Translations under genes and position numbers: made by a program
The notes under the pieces: model-generated
Seen by the model: only the letters and a program-made list of their open reading frames with translations
What the model was told of the DNA's origin: nothing
Databases searched by the model: none
DNA from: Dermatemys mawii
Lineage: Eukaryota; Chordata; Testudines; Dermatemydidae
Direction: 5' to 3'
DNA: 64,000 nt
Assembly (NCBI GenBank): GCA_007922305.1
Contig: ML677385.1
Coordinates: 10,364,470-10,428,469, forward strand
Part shown: in pieces, positions 44,193 to 54,483 of the stretch
How the letters are laid out: each line of letters starts with the position of its first letter
Position numbering within the stretch: the first letter of the stretch is position 1

Positions 44193-45510
44193 TACCCTCT
44201 CCCCCTCCCCCAGCCCCCTGCTATCTGGTCACCCTACCTCATGTATAGTTGTATCACCCCCTTGTGTGAAGAGTTTCAGTGCATTCAACAAGTTTAAAAT
44301 GTCTGCTCGGTGTGCAAGCTTCACAATCCATATTGGGTCAGAAAAGTTTGCAATGATCTTGTGTACAGAAAGAAAATCCAGCAAGTCTTCGCGAAGGTCA
44401 GAACCTCTTTCCAACATTCTGACATGAGATAGCCAATGCAATTCTGTATGAAACAATAATTTGTCATGTCCAGCATCCATATCGAAACAGTTTTGCAAAC
44501 AGACATGAATTCAAAAGCTAGAACTTTATGAAATTCACAACTGTCACGGCTGCATTTAGCACATAATGTAATTTGGGTTCCTTTTCTTTTTTAATGCAAG
44601 GGCCTGGCAACACATCATCCATTGCGGTCGTCCATCACTAAATTCCATAAAACCAAATTCACTATAACTTTAATCAAACTTTCTGTTCTTTATTTGTTTC
44701 TTACTACTTGACTCTGTATTGTCCATGGCTTCAGCACAACTAGCAGTAGTAGTATGAGGATATTTTAAAAACTTATCCATATTCAATGTAATTTGCTTAC
44801 GCACTGTAAACATATATTCCACTTCCACCCTTCATAGACTTCTTAGTCATAAAAAAATACAGACATCACTTCTGATTTGCTGTCGCAAGGAGTGATAAAT
44901 TTTACATTGTGCAGTGTGAGTATTACAGCATTGTTCATGCATCATGGAATATGTTGTGTAAAGAGAAATAGTAGATTTGTCAGTTTTAATCATTATGCAG
45001 TGCAGACACGAAGAAAGATTACTTTTTTAATTTTTTTCATAATATTTTGCAGATTCCTTGTACAGTATCTCAGGACCCATGTGGTCCATAGATCCCAGTT
45101 TTAGAACCGCTGAACTAGATGATCATGATAGCCCAATTTGGCCTTGAAATCTATGACTGTATTGGGAAAAGATGACCTTTCTGGCAAGACCTAGATGAGC
45201 TGATGACAGTGCCTATGAAAAACTGTTTGATACAGGGAGGATTTTTATTCAATTTATGGTAATTTGATAAGAAAAGGAGCTTTGTTTTCCTCTTTGCAAA
45301 TTCTGTTTCTACGGTATCATTTAATAATTCTGTCCACAGCAGGGTCCTAGTTAGGTGGGGACCTCTTGAAAACAGTTATTTGGGTTGTCATTTTGAATTT
45401 ATCATGTAATTTCAGGAATGCAATAAAGGTTTTGACAACTGAATGAAAGAAGAGGAAATGTCCGCCTTTCAGTTCATCATTAATAGGATTAGACTGGACA
45501 TCATTTACAA

Positions 45511-46334
45511 CAGGGGTGGGCAAACATTTTGGCCCAATGGCCACATCTGGGTGGGAAAATTGTATGCCGGACCATGAATGTAGGGATGAGACAGGGGACT
45601 GGCTTGTGGATGGGAGTACGGGGTGGGGGAGGGGTGAGGTGTGTAGGAAGGGGCTCAAGTCAAGGGGTTGGGGTGCAAGGTGCAGGAGGGAGCTTAGGGC
45701 AGGAGGTTGGGGAGCTCAGGGTTAGGGAGCTGGGGTGAAGGGGAAGTGCGTCATGCAGGAGGGGGCTCAGGGCAGGGGGTTAGGATGTGGCAGGGGGCTC
45801 AAGGCAGGGAGTCAGGGGACTCAGGGCTGGGGTGTAGGGTGCAGGAGGAGTTTGGGGTGCGAACTCTGGCCTGCTGCTGCTTACCTTGAGCAACTATGGG
45901 GTGGCAGTGGTGCACAGTGGCGCTAAGGTAGGCTCCCTGCCTGCGCTGGCCCTATGCCACTCCCAGAAGTGGCCAGCATGTCTGGCAGTGGCTCCTGGGA
46001 GTGAGGTGGAACAGGTGTCTCTGCCACGTGCTACCCTCGCCTGTGAGTACCACCTCCAAAGCTCCCACTGGCCGCAGTTCCCCGTTCCTGGCCAACAAGA
46101 GCTGCAGGGAATGGTGCCTGCAGGCAATGGCAGTGCATGGAGCCCTCTCTCCCCTCACACCCTGCAAGGGATGCAGGGTCATGGTGCAGGCCACTTCCGG
46201 GAGCTGCACTGGGCCAGGGCAGGCAGGGAGCCTGCCTTAGCCCTGCTGTACCACAGGGCTGGCAGTCCTATGGACTGGATTGAAAGTCCTGATGGTCTGG
46301 ATCCAGCCTGTGGACCATAGCTTGCCCATCCCTG
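45511..46334. mobile_element. non-autonomous hAT (824 bp) with perfect TSD
   Basis: The termini 'caggggtgggcaaac' and, on the reverse complement, 'cagggatgggcaagc' are inverted repeats. Both flanks are exactly 'atttacaa' (45503-45510 and 46335-46342). The left half is a string of G-rich imperfect repeats ('gggctcagggcagg'), the right half GC-rich. Frames on both strands (up to 144 codons) are chance. The perfect duplication suggests a younger insertion than its neighbours. Confidence 0.95.
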
Positions 46335-46719
46335 ATTTACAATAACATGCATGTGTCTTACTGCTGTTTTGCTAACAGCTTCTTCAGAGCATTCTCCACT
46401 GTGTCCACTTCGTAATATTTGATGACTTTCCTTCCTGTGTAGAAATGGAAGGTGAAGCAGAAGAGGGAGAAAAAGCGGAGGATACTTCCTGTTCTTTAGA
46501 CTGTTGGTCTTCTTTCAAATTTCTTGCATTTGCGGAGGATGAATGTCTTTGAACCCTGAACTTTTACTGACCAGGGATGGCAAAACAATAAAAATGTGAA
46601 AGAATTGGAGGTTTCAAAATCTGTATGCATTCAATGGAGAATGAAAATAAGATCTTTGAACTAAAGAAAAACAAGAGAAAGAGTGTGGTTTAGAATCTTG
46701 ATAGCTCCCATCAACTAGG

Positions 46720-47785
46720 ACAATTGACTGTAGATGGCTCTGTTTGCTTACAAACCTTCCTGTGAGTCAGGCCAGGAAGAATGAAGGCTTGGGGTCTCAC
46801 AGGATGTGTGACCATGTCACCTGGCATTGGAATCCATCTTAAACCTGGTGCTTTTCCATTTAGAAGAAGGGCTGGGGACCCAAAGATACAAAAGATTCCT
46901 GCCTTGTGCCAAAGATATTTAAGGAAGTGGAACAGAACAAAGGGACAGCAGTCATGAGAAATCCCCTAGCTACCACCTGAGCTGAAACAAGGACTGTATC
47001 AGGGGAAAGGATTGGGTCCAGACCAATGTTTCTTCTAATTTTTGACAGGCTATGTGTGCAAAAATTTTCTTCTGTGCAAATTTTTGTGCTTCTGTGCAAA
47101 TTTTTCTGCACAGGGTGTTTCACTGTGCGCGTGGGGTTTAGGATCTGTGTGCACACACGCACAGCTTAGAGAGAACAGTGGCCTGAACTAGAACAGAGCC
47201 TAGTCTGTGAAAGAAACTTATTGGAACATCTCTGAGGGTGAGATTTTATCTGTAATCAGTTTCTTAATGTATTGGGCTTAGACTTGCTTGTTTTGTTTTA
47301 TTTTGCTTGGTAACTTTCTTTGTTCTGTTCGTTATTACTTGGTACCATTTAAATCCTACTTTTTTATTTTAATAAAATCACTTTTTACTTATTAATTAAC
47401 CCAGAGCAAGTAATTAATACTTGGGGGGAGTAAACAGCTATGTGCATCTCTCTATCAGTGTTATAGAAGGTGAACAATTTATGAGTTTATCCTGTATAAG
47501 CTTTATACAGAGTAAAACAGATTTATTTGGGGTTCAGATCCCATTGGGAGCTGGGTATCTGGGTGCTAGAGACAGAAGCACTTTCTAAGCTGTTTTCAGT
47601 TAAGCCTTCAGCTTGTGGGGGACGTGGTTCAGACCTGGCTCTGTGTTTGTAGCCGGCTAACACATCTGGCTCAACAAGACAGGGTACTGAAGTCGCAATC
47701 TGGCAGGGAAACCAGCCCAGAGGTAGCCTCAGCACATCTGGTGGCAGTCCAAATGAGTCTCTGTGACCCAACTCATCAAAGACAG
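46720..47785 (+). mobile_element. retroviral-type solo LTR with an internal MITE
   Basis: I recognise the sequence as a turtle endogenous-retrovirus LTR: 'caaaccttcctgtgagtc', then 'gagatttaaggaagtgg'-like promoter sequence near 46911, then 'cttaataaaa'-type polyadenylation sequence around 47370-47390 ('aataaaatcac'), then 'gagtaaaacagatttattt'. The exact ends are uncertain by about 10 bp. No gag, pol or env is adjacent. The 47024-47180 MITE interrupts it. Confidence 0.72.
47024..47180. mobile_element. short DNA transposon (157 bp) inside the LTR
   Basis: The left end 'caatgtttcttctaatt' and the reverse complement of the right end 'cactgttctctctaagc' are inverted repeats. The interior repeats 'cttctgtgcaaatttttgtg'. 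The surrounding LTR reads through if it is removed. The flanking 8-mers match only weakly. Confidence 0.75.
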
Positions 47786-47789
47786 AGAG

Positions 47790-47905
47790 AGACCAACCCC
47801 TCTCTTAAATAGCCAGGACCCTGGTGATTAGGTAACTTACTGGGATGTGGGAGACCCAGGTGACAGTCCTTGCCACCAGGCTATAGAGAGTGTCTCTCTC
47901 CCTCT
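47790..47905. repeat. possible tRNA-related repeat fragment
   Basis: 'ctggtgattaggtaactta' and 'gggatgtgggagacccag' resemble the A-box side of the short repeat at 20549-20622. It is followed by a CT-rich run (47893-47913). It cannot fold as a tRNA. Confidence 0.3.
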
Positions 47906-48269
47906 CTCTGTCTGGGGAGTCTAAGGACAAAGGATCTGCCTTTTGGGGGTTCTTTGTTCATATTGCTGTTTTTTAAAAAAATGATTGAATTGTAAATTGT
48001 TTGGTTCTTTTTGCTGGTCAATCCCTGGATTTGTTGGATACTAAACCAAGGTCCACCTTAAAATTTAGTCACTGAAGATGGGATGAGTATATATGTATTT
48101 TCATTTGAAAGGGAGACCTTGAATCTCCTTTGTCTCTCTTGTCAATTTAGATAGTCAGAGATAGCTCCTACTCCAAATTGCTTAAAATGTTCATATCCAC
48201 TGTGGCTCTGAACTTGAGTGGGCCTTTCACGTGTGATGGAAATTCAAATAATTAGAAATAATAATTTCA

Positions 48270-48420
48270 TAGACAGGGGATCTGAGAGACAGAAAATGAA
48301 TGATTTGCTCAAGACCGTACAGAGAAGCAGATACTCAGCTCATTGTACTAAGCACTGTACAAACACATGGAAAAACAAAACCCCTTTGCCGGTGAGATTA
48401 TATCTTAGATTGTCAATTAT
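48270..48420 (+). repeat. ancient MIR-like/amniote repeat fragments
   Basis: 'gacaggggatctgagagac' and 'gatttgctcaagaccgta' resemble the core shared by old amniote SINEs. They are followed by 'attgtactaagcactgtaca', the tail motif also seen at 12735-12800. All are strongly diverged. Confidence 0.5.
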
Positions 48421-49574
48421 ATTAATATTTTAATAATTGCAGAATCCATTCACTATTTCAGTTGCTTTTCTTTTAATGTGAATACAGTTTGCTGAACTTT
48501 TTTCCCCAGTTTATTTTTATTCCTCCTTTCATCTCTTTTATTGTTTGTCTCATTGAGATTGTTCTAAGTGAGGATGTCTTACTGAATCTTATGTCAGGTT
48601 TTGCTCCTATTCATTATTTGGAGGAGGTTGCCTAGGAGGATTGCACTAGGGTGACATCATTGGAGAGGCATTGGATTAGTGACTGCCCAGGCTGTACTTC
48701 TTCTTGAAGAAGTCTTAACCCCCTGATACAATGCTGCAGCTTAAGTGCTCAATTTTCAAATCGTACTACTCTCTGCATTTCTAGATCACACTGTTTTAGA
48801 GTGCTCAGTTACTTTTTTCACAAATTCGCTTTTCCAAAGAAAGGATGAGCAGTGGGCAGCTCAGATAGCTCAATACGTAAGTGGTTTGTTTTCAGCAATA
48901 GACAACAGTTATATTAGTTTTATCCATAAAAGAAGTATTGCAGAACAAATAACTTAATAAACAAAAATTGATCTCAAGTTAGCAGCTTTACTTGCTGAGA
49001 TTTTTTTTCTGGATACTAAATCAATGGTAACTGGATTATAAAATAGTTATCAAGTGTTTGATTTTTAAAATGTAATTTTCTCAATTGTTGGTACTTCCTC
49101 TCTCTTACTAAACCAATAAATCAGCCCAGGGGATCTCACTTTTCCCTCTTTAATGACATAACAGCCGATGAATGACTGGTGGCACTAGTGATGCAAAGCA
49201 AATTGAATAGGGCTCCTGAAATTACAAGCTTCCATTGCTAGAGTCAGGTGATGACGTGGGGGAGCTGCAAGGAACCTTTATGGACTGGGCAGGAGAGGCC
49301 AAGTGGACCCCTTCCAATCCCTAGGATACAATCACAAAAATGCCTATACTTGCTTTGTCTGGTGGCATTTATTTTTTCCCAGTCTGTGTGATGGGATGCG
49401 CAACATGAAAAAGAGCACCACTGTATCAGCAAAATTGGAATCACTTGACTGGAGCACTGGGAATTACTGTGTAATAAGGCAGGGAATTGTTTGGGGGAAA
49501 TGTTAGTTAAAATATAACAGATATAATCAGCAACAATGTTAATATTTTGCTTGTGTATAGTTTTTCTGGCTTGC

Positions 49575-49690
49575 CTGATTGGACTGTAAGCTCTTCATAT
49601 AGGATTATCTCTAACTATGGGTTTATAAAGTATCTAACACAATGGAATTCTGTCCTTGTTGAGGCCCTTTAGTGTTATTGTAATGTATGT
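49575..49690 (-). repeat. ancient amniote repeat fragment, opposite orientation
   Basis: 'gattggactgtaagctcttc' followed by 'tatctaacacaatggaatt' and 'gttgaggccctttagtg' is the reverse complement of the tail family listed at 12735-12800. Confidence 0.55.
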
Positions 49691-51340
49691 AATAATTGTA
49701 AAAGGATGAATGGTTCACAATTTGTAATAGTTTAATCAGGGACAAAGAGTTCTGCTCTGCTACTCTTATGTAGTGTATTGCCATCAGATATGGAAAAAAA
49801 AAATGTTGAGATGCACTTGTAAATAAAGTACATGACACTGAACTTGCCACTGGTGGTGTGAGGACTGTTTGCAGCAAGCAATCCAGGAAAGGGAGTCCAG
49901 CCTTGTGACACTGAGTGTATAATTTTTAATAATTTTAATGTTATTTAGCTCTCAGACCTCCTTTTGTCATCCATCCTATAACAGCATAACCCTTCTGCTG
50001 TTGTGCTTTACTTTACTGAAGGTGTTTGATTCAGGGCTGGAGGTGGATAATCAAACTCGCCTTGTATTTCTTCAAAACTCAGATAAATCCCTGGAACAAT
50101 TGACTCACAGGTTATTGATTCTTTTATCCCATCTATGCACCGATCTCTACGCCTCATTCCCAGGGTTGAACTCTTCATTCTTCCAGATAAGGGTCACTGG
50201 ATGTGGAAAGAACTCATTTTTCCCTCCACTGAATCCCATATGTTCATTGTACCTGCAGGATCTTATGAGATACTCAGAAATGACCCTTACCGTGCACAAG
50301 GCAGAATGCCAGATGCCTTCCCTATCTTTTTCCTGCTGTTCAGCTGCACTTTAATAGAAAAAGTATTAAATACTTTCTTTTTTCCAGAGATTCCCTCCTC
50401 CAACCAGGGGAAACCTTTTCGAGAGTGATCTTATGCCTTCAGACAAAAACCCAATGTGGTTACAGAAGCACTTCAAAATACTTTAAAAATAATCTACTTT
50501 GAAGGAAATCTTTAAAGAAGGGTCTGTTAGCTAACATTTTTGAAAAGATTTTGCAGTTCTCTGATCCTCCTCATCTGAAATAGCTGGTTCAGTGGTTCCT
50601 GGGTAGTAAAGTCTCTGATACAGAGCTGATCCCTACATGTTTTTGTAGGATGTGCAAGTATTGCCAGTGGAGTGCGACAGGGCCTGTTCCCCTTTTGTTT
50701 GTGATCTCTTCATTTCTGTCTTCTGTTCGCTCTGGGCTCCCCTTTACACTGTCCTCCTCCTTGTCCTCCTCACACACTGTCCATTCTTGTACCACACCTT
50801 CACAGTGATAACACCATATCCCCCTTCCTACCCACCCAGAAATTCCTTTCTCTTCATCCCCTTGGCATCGTGTGCTTCCACCTGGTAGACTTGAGATGGC
50901 AGAAATTTCCTGTCAGATGCTGCTGGGATCTTAATCCCCTCCTACTCCCAGGCCTGAGAGGAATTTTAACTCCAGCTCACAAAGCCTGAGGGCTGTGCCA
51001 GTAGCTTTGGGCAGCTGCCAGGAAATGTTCACTCCTACTTCCTCTTTCTTCTCAGAAATATCTAAAGAAGTTCCAGGATCCCCTGCTTTTCTCTGCTGCT
51101 GCCATCTCCAGGTATATGGCAAGAAGCAGTGGTAAGGAATGCCTGCTTGGTGTTGATGCAACCATGTTTGTAGCAGGTGGAACCATTCATCATACACATT
51201 CCTGGTACCAGCTCTGATTTGACCCATCCACAAGTCGGAAAAGGTGACTGGGTGTTCCAAACTCTGATTGTTTGAGATATACCTAATAAATGTGTAGTCA
51301 AACATTCCCCTTCTCTTTAACAAAGAAGATTCAACCAGAG
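49691..51340. other. intronic sequence without recognised gene
   Basis: Frames of up to 158 codons (50931-51407, minus) occur by chance in a somewhat less AT-rich stretch. They have no start-context, domain or splice support. Confidence 0.55.
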
Positions 51341-51643
51341 CAGAAGTTCTCAACCAGAGGTACATGTACCCTGGGCAAACACAAAGGTCTTCCGGGGGAT
51401 ACATCAACTCATCTAGTTATTTGCCTAGTTTTACAACAGACTACATAAAAAGCACCAGCAAAGTCAGTACAAACTAAAATTTCATACAGACAAAATGAGA
51501 AAGCAAGCAATTTTTCAATAATAGTGTGCTGTGACACTTTTGTATTTCTATGTCCGATTTTGCAAGCAAGTAGTTTTTAAGTGAGGAAAGACAACCTTTC
51601 CAGACTACTATACCCCTTTCAGGAATCTGTCTGAGATTCACTG
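51341..51643. mobile_element. short hAT transposon (303 bp)
   Basis: The left end 'cagaagttctcaaccag' pairs loosely with the reverse complement of the right end 'cagtgaatctcagac'. Flanks 'aaccagag' and 'gactagag' match at 6 of 8. The interior ('ttgcctagttttacaaca', 'gtgctgtgacacttttgt') is that of a common turtle element. No coding sequence. Confidence 0.82.
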
Positions 51644-52249
51644 GACTAGAGAGTAAGAAGATATTGATGGGAAAGAAACTCTGAGCAGGCATGTTTATTT
51701 GCTAACACACTGAGTGGTTTAAATGAGAGCCAAAGGTGAAATCTTGAACAAGTTCAGCTAAAAGAAATTGCCTTTCCTCATTCAAAAGATTTTTTTTAAT
51801 GTCCACATTCAAATGAAAGCATCAATTATCATGTGTAAACTTTCTGTGATGAATGGATTTTTTTGTGTACTGCTTTTGGGTTAATCTCTAATAAATCAGT
51901 GATTCCTGAATTACAAAGGTCCCCTTTACTTCCTCTTTAATGAAATCTCTGAAACCTTTCTGACTGCTAGTATTTTATTTGTCACATATGGTATTTAATG
52001 AGCCAAAGACTAGCTCAGAAGAGCCAAATGAATGATCTAAATGTCACAAGTATTTATCCCACATTTAAATGTTTTCTTTTCTGGGACTAGAGAGTGACCC
52101 AGTATATCAAACTGAAATATTTTGCATAGCTTTAAATTGTTTGTTTAGATAATAATTTAAAGAGACCATTACCTGAGCTCTCTCTGGCTGTCAAGCTCTG
52201 AAGTAATAAGGCATGCACCATTAAGAATATTTTCTTTTGGTGATAAAAC

Positions 52250-52640
52250 AAAATAATAGAACAGTTTTGAAAAATTGTTGTTTTCTGAAGAGGAAAAATA
52301 AAGACTGACTTTCTGGCAAAAATTTGAAAACTGAAATATTTTGGCCAAAAATATGTTGAGGTACCTCATAGGGGTTGCAGTTTGGGTGTTTCATATTCCC
52401 ATTCTCCTCTATAGATTAGATTCCTGGCTGGACTACATTTCTCATGCTGCACCTCACAAAGGAGAATGGGGACATGAAGCAACTGAACCACAATTCCTAT
52501 GAGACATTGTGGCAGCGTATCAAAATAAATACATTTTTATTTTCAATTGTTTGGTTTTGGACAAAAAAACCCCATTTTCTGTAGAGACCAGACACTTTTT
52601 CCACTAAAAATGCATTTATTTGAAAACCTAGTTTCTTGGG
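52250..52640. repeat. possible old DNA element with AT-rich ends
   Basis: AT-rich ends of the family at 2965-3170 ('aatattttggccaaaaatat' and 'cactttttccactaaaaatg') surround a GC-richer centre with the pair 'cccattctcct' and 'aggagaatggg'. The imperfect symmetry suggests a foldback DNA element. Ends are not defined. Confidence 0.4.
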
Positions 52641-54265
52641 AGCGGGAGGGTTAAATGGGGCATTTCCAAACACCCTCACAATAAACTGCAAACAACTCTC
52701 TCCACCACACGCACTTTTGGCTAATGCAAACATGAAAACCTTGATATTTACTTTAAAATATTTTTGTTGTTCCTCACAGTTATTAGTGACATGGATATGC
52801 TACCCTTACTTTTTATGGGTCTGATTTATATTTATGAGGGGGACATCAGTTATACTTCAAATGCATTCATCCTCGAACCTCATTGGGACAGTTAGTACCT
52901 GTAGGTAGCAACCTAAATGTGGTGTAGCCTTTAAATACTCCTCATTTCAAGTTGGACAGTTTAATATGCTCCAGATTTTGGCTTGCACAAATTATGTAAT
53001 TTCTGTTACTGCTCCTTTCCCACCTCCTCCTGGCCATGGCCCATCCTTGGTTTGTCTTCTGGTTGTACTTAGTCCCTTTGGATTCTATTTTGTTATTTAC
53101 ATGGCCTTTCTCTACTGCTTCCCTCTCATGTACTCAGACATTTCTTTTCCCATATCCACTCATTTTCTCTCTTCTCCTCCAAGCTGGAGCAAGGGATGCT
53201 GGAAGGATCTTCTTCCCCTTCTCCAAGCCTGGGGGAATTCACAGGAGGATCTACAACCCTTCTTCCAGGCTAAAGAAGAGGCACTCCTGAAAGGATTTTC
53301 ATTCTATTTGTTTGTGATGGGGCATTGCTGTCCTCCAGTCCAGAGAGGCAATGCCATTGTGGAATCAACCCTATCATGGGTGCTCTGCTGGCAACTTCCT
53401 CCATCTGATGGTGCCTTTGCCTTCAGACTATTCAGGAAATTCTCAACCCACCAAGAGAAGGTGGCCTCTGACTTTTCCCAAAGGCTGCCCCCATTATATT
53501 TAAAAAAATATTAAGAGGCTGAGCTCTGTGCTAGTTTTAAGCAATACACATTTCTTATTAACAAAGCACAGCACAATTTTTTTTTCAGAGCTTTGCATGT
53601 TTTAGCATTAGGTCTCCGCATCACATCACCAGATTTCCTTGTGCCTTTGTGAGCCAGTCTGACCTTGGCCAACCCTCATTATCATAGCTTCCAATTATCA
53701 TTAGTCCTTTCTAAACTACATTTCCCCCAAATAAGGGCACATCTAATCCTCATTCTAACTACTAACATGAAGATGTGAGAAGCTTTTTTTGTGAATAGCC
53801 ATGCACTCTACTAGTGTTTGTTTTACCTGGTCAAGAAAGTATAGCATAACCATTCATTACCACTTATAATGAATCTTAAAATGAAGGATAAGATTATAGA
53901 AGTCCTGTAGGACATCTCATCAAAAGTGCTAGCTTGATTTGGTTTTGTATGAATGAATGAGAACTGTTTCTTCCTCGTCAATTTGACCCTGTTTGAGTAT
54001 TCTTTACATTATTATTGAGACAAAAAGCTGACATTTCTCACTACATATGCATCAGGACCCACGCTGTGTACCATACTGTGCCATACCAACCGTTATTTGT
54101 TCTCTTTTAATCAACCAAATTTAGTTACAGCTGAAAATTGTTGTTTGCAATGAGAAATGTTACTTAACTATTTCAGTAACTGCTTTTAAAAAAACAAAAC
54201 AAAACAAAAAAAGCCTTCATCTTGAATAAGTCAATTTTTTTTTTTTTGCATTTGTTTTTCACCAG
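52641..54265. other. 3' end of intron 52
   Basis: No gene is recognised. The 182-codon frame at 52966-53514 has no domain. An A-rich run ('caaaacaaaacaaaa') lies at 54194-54215, then a 13-T run (54235-54247) in the polypyrimidine tract before the exon 53 acceptor. Confidence 0.6.
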
Positions 54266-54477
54266 TTGAAAAGATCCAGAGCCAGTGGGACGAAGTACAG
54301 GGACACCTTCAAAGCCGCAGGCAGCAGCTACATGAAATGTTAAAGGATTCAACACAATGGTTGGAAGCCAAACAAGAAGCTGAGCAGGTTCTAGAACGGG
54401 CCAAAGTCAAGCTTGAGTCATGGAAGGAGATTTCTTACACGGTGGAAGCTCTGAAAAAGCAGAACACCGAACTTAAG
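54266..54477 (+). CDS. DMD: dystrophin exon 53 (212 nt), rod domain
   Basis: The acceptor 'tttgtttttcaccag' is strong. The first two bases complete the Ile codon begun in exon 52; 70 full codons follow, ending in AAG (phase 0). Visible sequence includes 'QSQWDEVQGHLQSRRQQLHE' and 'LKDSTQWLEAKQEAEQVLE', near-identical to vertebrate dystrophin. The length of 212 nt equals human exon 53 as I recall it. It covers the end of about spectrin repeat 20 and the first helix of repeat 21, with the conserved Trp of 'STQWLEA'. The C-terminal 15 residues diverge most. The donor 'gtggtt' is unusually weak; if it were not used the frame would run 26 more codons to a TGA at 54556-54558. Confidence 0.96.
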
Positions 54478-54483
54478 GTGGTT
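54478..54483 (+). other. DMD: exon 53 splice donor, non-consensus
   Basis: The junction is 'CTTAAG|gtggtt'. AAG|GT and the purine at +3 fit, but +4, +5 and +6 (g, t, t) do not fit the usual 'agt'. Exon 52's donor, 'gtaagt', is canonical. No better GT lies nearby, and the exon length matches the conserved 212 nt, so I accept this donor. Confidence 0.85.

Larger units (their letters stand above)
43331..44236. mobile_element. hAT-type MITE split by a solo LTR
   Basis: The ends 'tagcgtgacctgatgtcc' and, on the reverse complement, 'tagggtgaccagatagc' are inverted repeats. Flanking 8-mers 'cctcaagt' and 'cctcatgt' match at 7 of 8. The pieces 43331-43408 and 44198-44236 join to a MITE of about 120 bp, the same family as 10477-10615. 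Confidence 0.9.
42900..44560 (-). pseudogene. hAT transposase relic (FAM200/ZBED-like), interrupted
   Basis: Read on minus: 44229-44498 contains 'LLFHTELHWLSHVRMLERG' and 'LREDLLDFL'; 43113-43319 contains 'MTQLQHFRIEIWKTRLG'; about 42990-43060 contains 'LLELSCDRTLKNQFKEQ' followed by a stop. This order matches hAT transposases of the group that gave rise to the vertebrate genes FAM200 and ZBED5, from the catalytic region to just before the C-terminal domain. Stops, frameshifts and the inserted MITE make it inactive. There is no sign of domestication. Confidence 0.85.
42477..45112 (-). mobile_element. autonomous-type hAT relic, split by a short PLE-tail repeat and a MITE
   Basis: The termini 'gagaggttctcaaat' and, on the reverse complement, 'cagcggttctaaaact' are inverted repeats. 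The 8-bp flanks 'aactagaa' and 'aactagat' match at 7 of 8. Without its two inserts (42577-42687 plus duplication, and 43331-44236) it is about 1.6 kb. It carries minus-strand transposase fragments at 42900-43330 and 44237-44560. It is inside a CR1 3' end. Confidence 0.85.
42420..45170 (+). mobile_element. CR1 3' end, oldest layer of a nest
   Basis: The left piece ends 'gctggaggtcaaactagaa' at 42476 and the right piece resumes 'aactagatgatcatgata' at 45113, then 'tttggccttgaaatctatg'. Removing 42477-45112 and one 8-bp duplication restores a normal CR1 3' end. Everything between is later insertions. Confidence 0.85.
17209..54265 (+). other. DMD: DMD intron 52 (complete, 37,057 bp, phase 1)
   Basis: The intron starts 'gtaagt' and ends 'tttgtttttcaccag'. 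It interrupts a codon after its first base: A from exon 52 joins TT from exon 53 to give Ile. The human intron 52 is about 50 kb from memory, so this one is shorter but of the same order. It holds most of the transposons in the window and no recognised host gene. Neighbouring exons are on the same strand with matching phases, so this is one intron and not an assembly join of unrelated loci. Confidence 0.93.

Noticed and set aside
42900..44560. Possible domesticated hAT gene like FAM200 or ZBED5
   Set aside because: It has several stops and frameshifts, is interrupted by a MITE and an LTR, and retains terminal inverted repeats and a target duplication, so it is a dead transposon.
45886..46320. 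144-codon frame plus antisense frames
   Set aside because: Entirely within the non-autonomous hAT at 45511-46334, and no transposase motif is present.
50931..51407. 158-codon minus-strand frame
   Set aside because: Its start region overlaps a hAT end (51341 on), and the rest has no recognisable domain.
52966..53514. 182-codon open frame, the longest in the window
   Set aside because: No domain, no conserved motif and no splice context. It lies in intron 52 between two dystrophin exons, and its composition (proline, phenylalanine and leucine from CT-rich DNA) is that of a chance frame.
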